A stretch of DNA of 34,652 bases from CALAED01 sp937891035 (GTDB taxonomy: Bacteria; Actinomycetota; Actinomycetes; Streptosporangiales; Streptosporangiaceae): contig DASQSZ010000054.1 of NCBI GenBank assembly GCA_035642125.1, positions 1 through 34,652 on the forward strand, read 5' to 3'. Of this stretch, positions 20,612-28,508 are shown in pieces. Position 1 is the first letter of the stretch. Every line of letters begins with the position of its first letter. The notes below the pieces were generated by a model. The model searched no databases, was not told the DNA's origin, and saw only the letters and a list, made by a program, of their open reading frames with translations. Made by a program: the position numbers and the translations under genes.

Positions 20612-22045
20612 TCACCGGCGTTCGCCGACGCCGGCGGCGGGCTCCAACGCCATCGGCGCGAGGTACTCATCGGCCGGGCCGCGCTCCCACCATGCGCCGG
20701 TCGCCCGGCGCTCGGTCCAGGTGGTGAAGCGGTAGCGGCACAGCCGGGCGCGGACGAACTTGGGCGGGGCGTCGGGGAAGGGGTTGTGGCGCAGCAGCCG
20801 CAGCGTCGTCCGGTCTCCTTCGAGCAGCTTGCGGGCGAACGGCACGAGCCACGACCGGGCATACAGCGGCGACAGGCTCGCGAACCACATCAGCCAGTCC
20901 AGCCGCAGGTGGTAGGGCGCGATCTGCGGCGGTCGGCGGCGCGGGTCGCCCGGCTTGCCTTTGAAGCCGTACTCCCGCCACACCGTGTCGGGGCCGATCT
21001 CCGGCTCGTCGGTGCCCTCGACGACCACCTCGTAGCGGGTCTTGGTGACGGTGCCGAACGCCCCATAGGTGTTGACCAGGTGGAGTGGGTTGAAGCTGGC
21101 GTTCATGCGCTGGGTGGGCGACACCAGGTTGCGCGCCGGCCAGTAGCTGAGCGCGGCGACCATGACGGTCAGCGCCACGACCAGCGCGCCGAACCAGCCT
21201 GGGGGCGGGTCGAGGTGCGCGGGGCGCGGCGCCCCCGGCCAGGAAAGCACGGCGGCGGCGAGGATGACGGCGAGCCAGTTGAGCCAGGAGAAGTTCCCCG
21301 AGGCGATCAGCCACAGCTGGGTGACGATGATGACCGCGGCCGCCACGCTCGCGTACGGCTGCGGCGCGAACAGGCCGAACGGCACGATGAGCTGGGTGAA
21401 GTGGCTGGCCACGACCTCGACCTTGTGCAGCGGCCCGGGCAGCCGATGGAAATACCAGCTGAGCGGCCCCGGCATCGGCTGCGTCTCGTGATGGTGGTGC
21501 AGACAGGTCAGATCCCGCCAGCAGCGGTCCCCGCGCAGCTTGATCAGCCCGGCGCCGAACTCCAGCCGAAACAGCAGCCAGCGCAGCAGCCACATCACCA
21601 AGACGGGTGGCGCGGTGTCGGCGTTGCCGAGGAAGACGGCCAGGATGCCGGCCTCGCACAGCAGGGACTCCCAGCCGAAGCCGTACCAGACCTGCCCCAC
21701 GTTGACGATCGACAGATACAGCGCCCACAAGATCGCCCACAGCGCCATCGCGGCCCCCAGCGGGACCAGGTCGGCGAGCCCCGCGGCCACGGCGGCGGAA
21801 AGACCGGCCCCGGTCCAGGCGACCGCGGCGAAGAAGCGGTCGGAGTAGTGCAGGTGGAAGATGCTCGGCGCCTGCCGAAACGGGACCCGGCCCACGAAGG
21901 CGGGTACCGGCGTCAGTCCGTTCGTGCCGATCAGGGCGCGGAACTGGTTGGCCGCGACGAGGAAGGCAACCAGGTAGATCGCGGCAAGGCCGCGCTGGAA
22001 CACCAGCCGGCCAAGCCAGTCACCGGGTGCCGCGAGCCAGTCCAC
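20612..22045 (-). CDS. lipase maturation factor family membrane protein
   Basis: A 477-residue polytopic membrane protein of the lipase maturation factor (LMF1-like) family. Family features are LVAANQFRALIGTNGLTPVP near the N-terminus, the aromatic motif GFGWESLLCEAG, RLEFGAGLIKLRGDRCWRDL, ETQPMPGPLSWYFH, and a C-terminal LVNTYGAFGTVTKTRYEVVV with REYGFKGKPGD. In vertebrates LMF1 acts in lipase folding; the bacterial role is unknown. The GTG at 22045 follows the upstream gene after six bases, and its GGAGGG Shine-Dalgarno lies in the end of that gene, so the two are coupled. Confidence 0.88.
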   Translation of the reverse strand: MDWLAAPGDWLGRLVFQRGLAAIYLVAFLVAANQFRALIGTNGLTPVPAFVGRVPFRQAPSIFHLHYSDRFFAAVAWTGAGLSAAVAAGLADLVPLGAAMALWAILWALYLSIVNVGQVWYGFGWESLLCEAGILAVFLGNADTAPPVLVMWLLRWLLFRLEFGAGLIKLRGDRCWRDLTCLHHHHETQPMPGPLSWYFHRLPGPLHKVEVVASHFTQLIVPFGLFAPQPYASVAAAVIIVTQLWLIASGNFSWLNWLAVILAAAVLSWPGAPRPAHLDPPPGWFGALVVALTVMVAALSYWPARNLVSPTQRMNASFNPLHLVNTYGAFGTVTKTRYEVVVEGTDEPEIGPDTVWREYGFKGKPGDPRRRPPQIAPYHLRLDWLMWFASLSPLYARSWLVPFARKLLEGDRTTLRLLRHNPFPDAPPKFVRARLCRYRFTTWTERRATGAWWERGPADEYLAPMALEPAAGVGERR

Positions 22046-22051
22046 GACCGC

Positions 22052-23512
22052 TCATCCCTCCCTCGCCGCCGTCCAGGCCGCCATGGCGGCGGGGAAGACG
22101 CGGCGTAGCGCGGTCATCGCCGCGAGCCGGCCGCACATGCCATGGACGCCCGGCCCCGGCGGCGTCGCCGACGAGCACAGGTAGATCGCCCGATTCGGCG
22201 TCGCGTACGGGACCGGCGCCGCCGTGGGCCGGAACACCAGCCCCAGCCGGTCACAGGCGCCGCCGGCGATGTCGCCCCCCACGTTGTTGGGGTTGTGGTC
22301 TTCGATCGCCGCCGGGCCGGTGGCCCGGCGGGCGAGGACCCGCTCGCCGAAGCCGGGGGCGAAGCGTTCCAGGCGGCGCTCGATGACCTCGCTGAGGTCG
22401 CCGCGCCAACCGTTCGGGACGTGCCCATAGGCCCACAGCACCTGCCCGCCGCCGGTCGTCCGCGCCGGATCGTACAGGCTGGGCTGGGCGACGATGAGGA
22501 ACGGGTCGCGCGGCGGTACGCCGCGCCGCGCCGCGCGGAGCGAGGCGTCGATGTCGGCGAACGCCGGCCCGATGTGCACCGTGCCGGCGCGGGCGCACGC
22601 CTCGGCCGTCCACGGCACCGGACCCGACAGCGCGTAGTCGACCTTGAACGCGGCCGGCCCGTGCCGGTAGCGGCGCAGTCGGCCGGCGTAGCGGGGCGGC
22701 AGCCGGGAGCCGGCGATGGCGGCCAGCCGTTCCGGCATGACGTCGAGGAGATATACACGGGCGGGCGGTAGGTCGTCCAGGCTCCGTACGAGATGACCGG
22801 TTTCGATTCGGCCGCCGAGTGCCAGGAGGTAGTCGGCCAGCGCGTTGCTCAGTGCCTGGGCGCCGCCGCGTGGAAAGGGCCAGCCGACCTCATGCGCGGC
22901 GAGCGCGAACAGCAACGCGACGCCGCCGGTGGCCGGCGAGCCGAGTGGCGCCATGGCGTGCGCGGCGAGCCCGGCGAGCAGGCCGCGCGCCGGCTCTCCG
23001 CGGAACATCCGGGCGAGCAGCGCGGCGGGCGCCGCGGCCCGGACGCCGAAGCGGGCCAGCAGCAGCGGGTCGCGGGGCCGGCCGGCGAGCGGTGCGCGCA
23101 GCACGTCGGCGGCCAGCGTGTCCCACCGCCCGATGAACGGATCGACCAGGCGGCGGTAGGCCGCGCCGTCCGGGCCGAGGGAGGCGGCGGTCTCCTCGAC
23201 GGAACGGCTGAGCGTGGCCGCCGTGCCGTCGGGTCCCGGATGGGCGAGCGGCAGCGGCGGGTGCACCCAGGTCAGGCCGTACTTCTCCAGCGGGAGCGCG
23301 CGCAGCGCCGGCGAGCCGACGCCGAGGGGGTGGACGGCCGAACAAACATCATGCCAAAAGCCCGGCAAGGTCAGCTCCGCCGTCCTGGCCCCGCCGCCGA
23401 CGCCGGCCGCGGCCTCGTACACCCGGACGGACAGGCCGGCCTGGGCCAAGGTGACCGCGGCGGTGAGGCCGTTGGGTCCGGCACCGATCACCGCGGCGTC
23501 CAGCTCGGTCAT
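22052..23512 (-). CDS. CrtI-like NAD(P)/FAD-dependent oxidoreductase
   Basis: A 486-residue phytoene-dehydrogenase-related flavoprotein. The N-terminal dinucleotide motif AAVIGAGPNGLTAAVTLAQA with VYEAAAGVGGGARTAE is complete, as is the C-terminal FAD contact region RAIYLCSSATPPGPGVHGMC. The middle contains ALSNALADYLLALGGRIETG, also typical. The substrate is unknown; CrtI relatives desaturate or isomerise isoprenoid chains. The adjacent hopanoid operon makes an isoprenoid or lipid substrate plausible, but this is inference. The ATG at 23512 has only a weak Shine-Dalgarno. It forms a two-gene unit with the lipase-maturation-factor-like gene. Confidence 0.88.
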   Translation of the reverse strand: MTELDAAVIGAGPNGLTAAVTLAQAGLSVRVYEAAAGVGGGARTAELTLPGFWHDVCSAVHPLGVGSPALRALPLEKYGLTWVHPPLPLAHPGPDGTAATLSRSVEETAASLGPDGAAYRRLVDPFIGRWDTLAADVLRAPLAGRPRDPLLLARFGVRAAAPAALLARMFRGEPARGLLAGLAAHAMAPLGSPATGGVALLFALAAHEVGWPFPRGGAQALSNALADYLLALGGRIETGHLVRSLDDLPPARVYLLDVMPERLAAIAGSRLPPRYAGRLRRYRHGPAAFKVDYALSGPVPWTAEACARAGTVHIGPAFADIDASLRAARRGVPPRDPFLIVAQPSLYDPARTTGGGQVLWAYGHVPNGWRGDLSEVIERRLERFAPGFGERVLARRATGPAAIEDHNPNNVGGDIAGGACDRLGLVFRPTAAPVPYATPNRAIYLCSSATPPGPGVHGMCGRLAAMTALRRVFPAAMAAWTAAREG

Positions 23513-23884
23513 AGAGCGAAACTGCCCCGCCGCCCATTGTTTTATCCCGGTCCCGCATCATGGGCGTCGGGAACCCGCGCGAGGCGTTCGACGCCGGCGG
23601 AGGGTGCGCGATCTGGACACGGCGCGCCTCGGCTCCCGCGCACGTCCCACCGCCAAATGTTACTGAATGGTAAAAGGCGGGGCTAAGGACCACTAAGAAA
23701 TGGTGACTTCGACGTATTGAAATGACGTTCTGGTAACCCGCATCCGCGCGCCGGGCCAACTTTCACGGGCAACTTTCACGGGCAACTTTCACGGGCCGGC
23801 ATGCGCGGCCGCTCCAGGGCCAAGCTACTCTCTCCGACCTTGGCCAACTATCCTGACGACAGGCGGGTGGGAGGAACTGGACCA
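23513..23884. other. 372-nt divergent intergenic region
   Basis: This gene-free stretch separates the CrtI-like gene (minus) from the MarR gene (plus). Its middle (about 23650-23740) is noticeably AT-richer than the rest of the window. It contains TTACTGAATGGTAA (23661-23674), an interrupted inverted repeat of a kind MarR proteins can bind, and a second GGTAAC at 23731-23736. A triple 13-bp repeat follows. No convincing -35/-10 pair was found. Confidence 0.5.
23758..23796. repeat. 13-bp tandem repeat, three exact copies, upstream of the MarR gene
   Basis: AACTTTCACGGGC occurs at 23758-23770, 23771-23783 and 23784-23796. Three exact head-to-tail copies in a regulatory region suggest either slippage or a multi-site binding element. 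Confidence 0.95.
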
Positions 23885-24322
23885 TTGGGCGATAGGGCGG
23901 ACGGACTCACGCGTCAGGAGTTCGCGGATCTCCTGGAGTTCCGGACGCTGCTGCACCGGTTCCTGCGCTGGCGGGAGCAGGAGGCCAGGGCCGCCGGGCT
24001 GACGCCTGTACAGCATCAACTGCTGGTCACCATCAAAGGTCATCCCCACGACCTGCCGCCCACGATCGGCGAGATCGCCGAGACCCTCGTGCTACGGCAT
24101 CACAGCACGGTCGAGCTCATCGACCGGGCCGAAAGCGCCGGTCTCGTCGAGCGGTGGCCGGATCCGTGCGACGGGCGCATCGTGCGCATCCGGCTCACCA
24201 GGCTCGGGGAACGCCGGCTCAAGGCGCTTACCATGCTGCACATGACGGAAATCCGTCTCAGTGAGCTCGTCACGCCCTATCTTTCCGAGCTTCGCGCCGT
24301 AGCGCCGCCGCTGCAGAGCTAG
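23885..24322 (+). CDS. MarR-family transcriptional regulator
   Basis: A 145-residue winged-helix protein. The N-terminal dimerisation helix (LEFRTLLHRFLRWREQEARA) is followed by LTPVQHQLLVTIKGHP, the helix-turn-helix TIGEIAETLVLRHHSTVELI and the wing GLVERWPDPCDGRIVRIRLT, ending in a C-terminal helix. MarR proteins bind palindromes as dimers and are commonly released by small lipophilic ligands. The TTG at 23885 is chosen for GGAGGA nine bases upstream; a GTG at 23867 and upstream in-frame codons lack such a site. It is placed directly before the hopanoid operon and divergent from the CrtI-like pair, so it may control either. Confidence 0.85.
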   Translation: MGDRADGLTRQEFADLLEFRTLLHRFLRWREQEARAAGLTPVQHQLLVTIKGHPHDLPPTIGEIAETLVLRHHSTVELIDRAESAGLVERWPDPCDGRIVRIRLTRLGERRLKALTMLHMTEIRLSELVTPYLSELRAVAPPLQS

Positions 24323-24398
24323 AACAGATCCGTCCGCCATAATTGCGGGCGAACATTATCAAATATCGTGGCGCGACATCAAGCGTCTTCACCGGCCC

Positions 24399-24427
24399 TT
24401 TCCGGCCATGACAGGCAACTGTATATC
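24399..24427 (+). promoter_or_regulatory. possible promoter of the hopanoid operon
   Basis: TTTCCG (24399-24404), 17-nt spacer, TATATC (24422-24427), 37 nt before the hpnC start. The -10 is reasonable for a housekeeping promoter, while the -35 is poor. An AT-rich stretch precedes it (about 24338-24372). No SigB-like site is seen here. Confidence 0.3.
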
Positions 24428-24464
24428 GCGGCACGATGAAATGAGCGTGGAGGGAGGAGGGGAT

Positions 24465-25295
24465 GTGTCAGGGGACATAGCAGAGAAGGCTGAGCTGGAG
24501 AACTTCCCGGTCGCGGCGCGGGTGCTGCCCGCGCGGTATCGCCGGCATCTGCTCGCCGTGTACTGCTATGCCCGCCTCGTCGACGACATCGGTGACGACG
24601 CGCCCCCGCCGCTGCGCTCGGCCCTGCTCGACGAGGTGGACGCCGACCTCGACCGCATCGGCGCCGGCGCCACTCCGCGGCTGCCCGTGCTGCGCGCGCT
24701 TGCCCCGACCGTGGCCGCCTGCGCCATCCCCGTCGAGCCGTTCCGCCGGCTGGTCGCGGCCAACCGGCACGATCAGACGGTGACGCGCTATGCCACCTTC
24801 GCCGATCTGCTGGCCTACTGCGAGCTGTCGGCCAACCCGGTCGGGCAGATCGTACTGCACGTCTTCGGCGCGGCGACCGCCGAACGCGTCCGGCTGTCCG
24901 ACAAGGTCTGCAGCGCGCTGCAGATCATCGAGCACTGCCAGGACGTCGGGGAGGACTACGGCCGGGGGCGCGTCTACCTGCCCGAAGACGATCTTCGTCG
25001 TTTCGGCTGTGTCGAGACGGACATCAAAGAAATGATCACTCCGACGCGGTTGCGTGGGGTGGTGGCGCTCGAGGCCGCTCGGGCGATGCGCCTGCTCAAC
25101 GAAGGGACTCCGCTGATCGCCGGCCTGACCGGGTTCGCCAAGATCGCGGTCGCCGGCTACGTCGCCGGCGGGCGGGCGACCCTGGCGGCGCTCGAACGGG
25201 GCCGATACGACGTCCTCGGCCGCCGGCTCCGCCCTGGTAAGCCGCGTACCGCCCGCGAATGGCTCCGCATCTTGACGAAGACGAAAGAGAGGTGA
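24465..25295 (+). CDS. hpnC: hydroxysqualene synthase HpnC
   Basis: A 276-residue squalene/phytoene-synthase family protein. In the HpnCDE route, HpnC converts presqualene diphosphate to hydroxysqualene. The first aspartate-rich site is CYARLVDDIGDD, and the second is EHCQDVGEDYGRGRVYLPED. HpnC rather than HpnD is assigned from the order in the cluster and from ENFPVAARVLPARYRRHLLA at the N-terminus, typical of HpnC. The GTG at 24465 is chosen because GGGAGGAGGGG directly precedes it; the ATG at 24441 lacks a site. Its stop overlaps the hpnD start as GTGA. Confidence 0.9.
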   Translation: MSGDIAEKAELENFPVAARVLPARYRRHLLAVYCYARLVDDIGDDAPPPLRSALLDEVDADLDRIGAGATPRLPVLRALAPTVAACAIPVEPFRRLVAANRHDQTVTRYATFADLLAYCELSANPVGQIVLHVFGAATAERVRLSDKVCSALQIIEHCQDVGEDYGRGRVYLPEDDLRRFGCVETDIKEMITPTRLRGVVALEAARAMRLLNEGTPLIAGLTGFAKIAVAGYVAGGRATLAALERGRYDVLGRRLRPGKPRTAREWLRILTKTKER

Positions 25296-26155
25296 ACCGG
25301 TTGGAGACGCCCGCCGCTTATCGGTACTGCGAGCACATCGTCCGTACCCGGGCCCGCAACTTCTCCTATGGCATCCGGCTGCTGCCGCCCCCCAAGCGGC
25401 AGGCGCTGAGCGCCGTGTACGCCTTCGCCCGCCGCGTCGACGACATCGGCGACGGCGACGCGCCGACCGAGCGCAGGCTCGCGCAGCTGGCCGACGTGCG
25501 CGGCCGGCTCGACGGGCTCGCCGCCGCCGCGCCGGTGGCCTATGGAGATCCCGTGCTCATCGCGCTCGCCGACGCCGCCGTGCGGTACCCGATCCCACTG
25601 GACGCCTTCGCCGAGCTGATCGACGGCTGCGAGGCCGACGTGCGCGGCGACTCCTACAAGACCATCGACGACCTGGTGCGGTACTGCCGCAACGTGGCCG
25701 GATCGATCGGCCGGCTGTCCCTCGGCATCTTCGGCGCCGACGACATGGCCGCCGCCGCGCCGCTGGCCGACGCGCTGGGCGTCGCGCTCCAGCTCACCAA
25801 CATCCTGCGGGACATCAAGGAGGACCGGCAAAGCGGCCGCGTCTACCTGCCCGCCGAAGACTTGGAACGTTTCGACTGCATGCTCGACCTCCAGACCGAC
25901 CAGCCCGACCGGATCGGCGCGCTGGTGCGGTTCGAGGCTGATCGGACGCGCGAGTGGTACGTACGCGGGCTGCGGCTGCTGCCGATGCTGGACCGGCGCA
26001 GCGCCGCCTGCACGGGCGCGATGGCGGGCATCTACCGCCGGCTGCTCGAACGCATCGCGGCCGACCCGATGACCGCCGTGACCACCAGGACCTCGCTGCC
26101 CTCCTGGGAGAAGGCCATGGTCGCCGTGCGCGCCCTCGCGGGAGCCGGACGGTGA
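25292..26155 (+). CDS. hpnD: presqualene diphosphate synthase HpnD
   Basis: A 287-residue squalene/phytoene-synthase family protein. HpnD joins two farnesyl diphosphates to presqualene diphosphate. The signature YCEHIVRTRARNFSYGIRLL marks the substrate-binding start, with AFARRVDDIGDGD as the first Asp-rich site and TNILRDIKEDRQSGRVYLPA as the second. KRQALSAVYAF and the GDSYKTIDDLVRYCRNVAGS stretch are also typical. The GTG at 25292 overlaps the hpnC stop (GTGA), and its own stop overlaps the hpnE start in the same way. Confidence 0.92.
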   Translation: MNRLETPAAYRYCEHIVRTRARNFSYGIRLLPPPKRQALSAVYAFARRVDDIGDGDAPTERRLAQLADVRGRLDGLAAAAPVAYGDPVLIALADAAVRYPIPLDAFAELIDGCEADVRGDSYKTIDDLVRYCRNVAGSIGRLSLGIFGADDMAAAAPLADALGVALQLTNILRDIKEDRQSGRVYLPAEDLERFDCMLDLQTDQPDRIGALVRFEADRTREWYVRGLRLLPMLDRRSAACTGAMAGIYRRLLERIAADPMTAVTTRTSLPSWEKAMVAVRALAGAGR

Positions 26156-27486
26156 CCGAACGGGCGGTCGTCGTCGGCGGGGGTCTGGCGGGGATCACCG
26201 CCGCCCTGGCGATGCGGGAGACGGGGGCCGACGTCACGGTCTTCGAGTCGCGGCCCAGGCTGGGCGGGGCCACCTGCTCCTTCCAGCGGGGCGACCTGGT
26301 TGTGGACAACGGCCAGCACGTCTTCCTGCGGTGCTGCACCGCCTACCGCGGGCTGCTCGACCGGCTCGGCGTGGCCGGCAAGACGCGGATCCAAGACCGC
26401 TTCGACGTGACCGTGCTGACGCCCGGCGGGCGCGGCGGCCGGCTGCGCCGCGCGGCCCTGCCCGGCCCGCTGCACCTGCTGCCCGCGCTGGCCCGCTACG
26501 AGATGCTGTCGCCCGCCGACCGGCTGCGCGCCGTACGGGCGTCCCTCGCGCTGCGCCGGGTCGACACGGCACGCGACGCCGAGCGGCTCGGGGACTGGCT
26601 GGCGGCTCACGGCCAGCGCGAATGGGCGCGGCGGGCGCTATGGGAGCTGTTCATCGTGGCCGCCCTCAACATCGGCGTGGACGAGGCCGTGCTCGGGTCG
26701 GCGGCGATGGTCTGCCGGACCGCGCTGCTTGGCCGGCACGACGCCGCCGACATCGGGGTGCCCGGCGTGCCGCTCGGCGAGCTGCACGGCGCCGCGGCGG
26801 CGCCGCTCATCGGCACCGTGCACCTCAAGTCGAAGGTCGAGGCCATCGAACCGCGTCCGGCGCCCGGCCAGGGCTTCGACGTCGTCGTGGACGGGTCGCG
26901 GGTGCCGGCCGACGTGGTGATCGTGGCGGTGCCGCACGAGATCGCGGCCGACCTCGTGCCCGAGCGGGCCGTGCCCGGCCGGGACCGCTGGCGCGGCCTG
27001 GGCGCCAGCCCCATCGTCAACGTCCACGTGGTCTACGACCGCACTGTCATGGACCTGCCGTTCGCCGCGGCGGTGGACTCGCCGGTCCAGTGGGTCTTCG
27101 ACCGTACCGGCGTCAGCGGTCTCGATCGGGGGCAGTACCTCGCGTCTTCGGTGTCGGCCGCCGCCGAGTGGATCGACACCCCCACAGAGAAGGTCAGGGC
27201 CACGTTCGTCCCGGCCCTTGAACGCCTCTTCCCCGCCGCGCGGCAGGCGCGGATCACGGACTTCTTCGTGACCAGGGAACGGCGGGCCACTTTCCGCCAG
27301 ACTCCGGGCAGCGGCGCGCTGCGACCAGCCGCCGCGACGAGGCTGCCCGGGCTCTTCCTCGCCGGCGCGTGGACCGACACGGGCTGGCCCGACACCATGG
27401 AGGGAGCCGTGCGAAGCGGACTCAACGCGGCCCGGCTGGCCCGCATCGCGGCCGCCGGCGACGTAACCGGGGGGCGGCCTCGATGA
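26152..27486 (+). CDS. hpnE: hydroxysqualene dehydroxylase HpnE
   Basis: A 444-residue flavoprotein of the amine-oxidase/phytoene-desaturase fold. HpnE removes the hydroxyl of hydroxysqualene reductively to give squalene. The FAD-binding N-terminus is VVVGGGLAGITAALAMRETG with FESRPRLGGATCSF; VDNGQHVFLRCCTAYRGLL is a hallmark of HpnE. The C-terminal GLFLAGAWTDTGWPDTMEGA completes the FAD site. The GTG at 26152 overlaps the hpnD stop, and its stop overlaps the next gene as ATGA. Confidence 0.93.
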   Translation: MTERAVVVGGGLAGITAALAMRETGADVTVFESRPRLGGATCSFQRGDLVVDNGQHVFLRCCTAYRGLLDRLGVAGKTRIQDRFDVTVLTPGGRGGRLRRAALPGPLHLLPALARYEMLSPADRLRAVRASLALRRVDTARDAERLGDWLAAHGQREWARRALWELFIVAALNIGVDEAVLGSAAMVCRTALLGRHDAADIGVPGVPLGELHGAAAAPLIGTVHLKSKVEAIEPRPAPGQGFDVVVDGSRVPADVVIVAVPHEIAADLVPERAVPGRDRWRGLGASPIVNVHVVYDRTVMDLPFAAAVDSPVQWVFDRTGVSGLDRGQYLASSVSAAAEWIDTPTEKVRATFVPALERLFPAARQARITDFFVTRERRATFRQTPGSGALRPAAATRLPGLFLAGAWTDTGWPDTMEGAVRSGLNAARLARIAAAGDVTGGRPR

Positions 27487-28499
27487 CCGCGGTCGCGCCA
27501 TCCTCGCTCTCGGTCGTCCGGGCGCTGGTAGAACCATCGTTGCGGGCCGCGGTCGAGCGGCTCAATCCGCAGCTGCGCCGGCTCGCCGCCTACCACATGG
27601 GCTGGATCGAGTTCGACGGCAGGCCGGTCGAAGGCGGCGGCGGCAAGGCGCTGCGGCCCGCGCTCGCGCTGCTGTCGGCCCGCGCCGCCGGGGCGCCCGC
27701 CGAGACCGGCGTGCCCGGTGCCGCCGCCGTGGAGCTCGTGCACGCTTTCTCGCTGCTGCACGACGACATCATGGACGGCGACCGGACGCGCCGGCACCGC
27801 CCGGCGGCGTGGACGCTGTTCGGCTCTTCGGCCGCGATCCTCGGCGGCGACGCCCTGCTCACCCTGGCCGTCGAGGTCCTGCTTGAGCAGGGGACCCGGG
27901 GCGGGTACTGGGCGGCCCGCGGGCTGACGGCGGCGGCGCAGCGGCTCATCGCCGGGCAGTCGCTCGACCTTGAGTTCGAAGCGCGGCAGGACGTCACCTT
28001 GGACGAGTGCCTGTCGATGTCGGGCGACAAGACGGCCTCCCTGCTGGCCTGCTCGTGCTCGGTCGGGGCCATGCTGGCCGAGGCGCCCGCCGACCTGGTG
28101 ACCGCGCTGACCGACTTCGGCGTCCAGCTCGGGGTGGCCTTCCAGCTAATCGACGACCTGCTGGGCATCTGGGGCGCGCCCGAGGTCACCGGCAAGCCGG
28201 TGCTGTCGGACCTGCGCTCCCGCAAAAAGTCGCTGCCGGTCGTGGCCGCGCTGACCGCCCGGACGGACGCGTCGGAGCGGCTGGGCGAGCTACTCGTCCG
28301 CCCCACCCCCCTCACCGAGGACGACCTGCGGCTGACGGCCCGGCTCGTCGAGGAGGCCGGCGGCCGTACCTGGGCGGAGGAGGAGGCCGAGCGCCGGCTG
28401 GTCAAGGCGACCGACCGGCTCAAGAGCGCCGAGATGCCCGACGCCGTGCGCGATGAGTTCCTCGGCCTCACCCAGTTCGTCACGGCCAGGGATCGGTGA
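27483..28499 (+). CDS. polyprenyl diphosphate synthase (supplies farnesyl diphosphate)
   Basis: A 338-residue trans-isoprenyl diphosphate synthase. The first aspartate-rich motif is LLHDDIMDGDRTRR (D94-D98). The second is QLIDDLLGIWG (D224-D225), where the last Asp of DDxxD is Gly, as is common in actinobacterial enzymes. GGGGKALRPALALLSA and the KT-containing SGDKTASLLACS are also present. In this operon it most likely makes farnesyl diphosphate for HpnD, although chain length cannot be read directly. The ATG at 27483 overlaps the hpnE stop; shc follows after nine bases. Confidence 0.92.
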   Translation: MTAVAPSSLSVVRALVEPSLRAAVERLNPQLRRLAAYHMGWIEFDGRPVEGGGGKALRPALALLSARAAGAPAETGVPGAAAVELVHAFSLLHDDIMDGDRTRRHRPAAWTLFGSSAAILGGDALLTLAVEVLLEQGTRGGYWAARGLTAAAQRLIAGQSLDLEFEARQDVTLDECLSMSGDKTASLLACSCSVGAMLAEAPADLVTALTDFGVQLGVAFQLIDDLLGIWGAPEVTGKPVLSDLRSRKKSLPVVAALTARTDASERLGELLVRPTPLTEDDLRLTARLVEEAGGRTWAEEEAERRLVKATDRLKSAEMPDAVRDEFLGLTQFVTARDR

Positions 28500-28508
28500 C
28501 CGCCGGCG

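Noticed and set aside
20564..22108. Long plus-strand frame opposite the lipase-maturation-factor gene
   Set aside because: Composition is typical of an antisense frame, and the minus strand encodes a coherent polytopic membrane protein with family motifs.
23758..23796. Plasmid-type iterons marking a replication origin
   Set aside because: Only three 13-bp copies, no replication protein gene and no AT-rich unwinding element adjoining; a promoter-region repeat is simpler.
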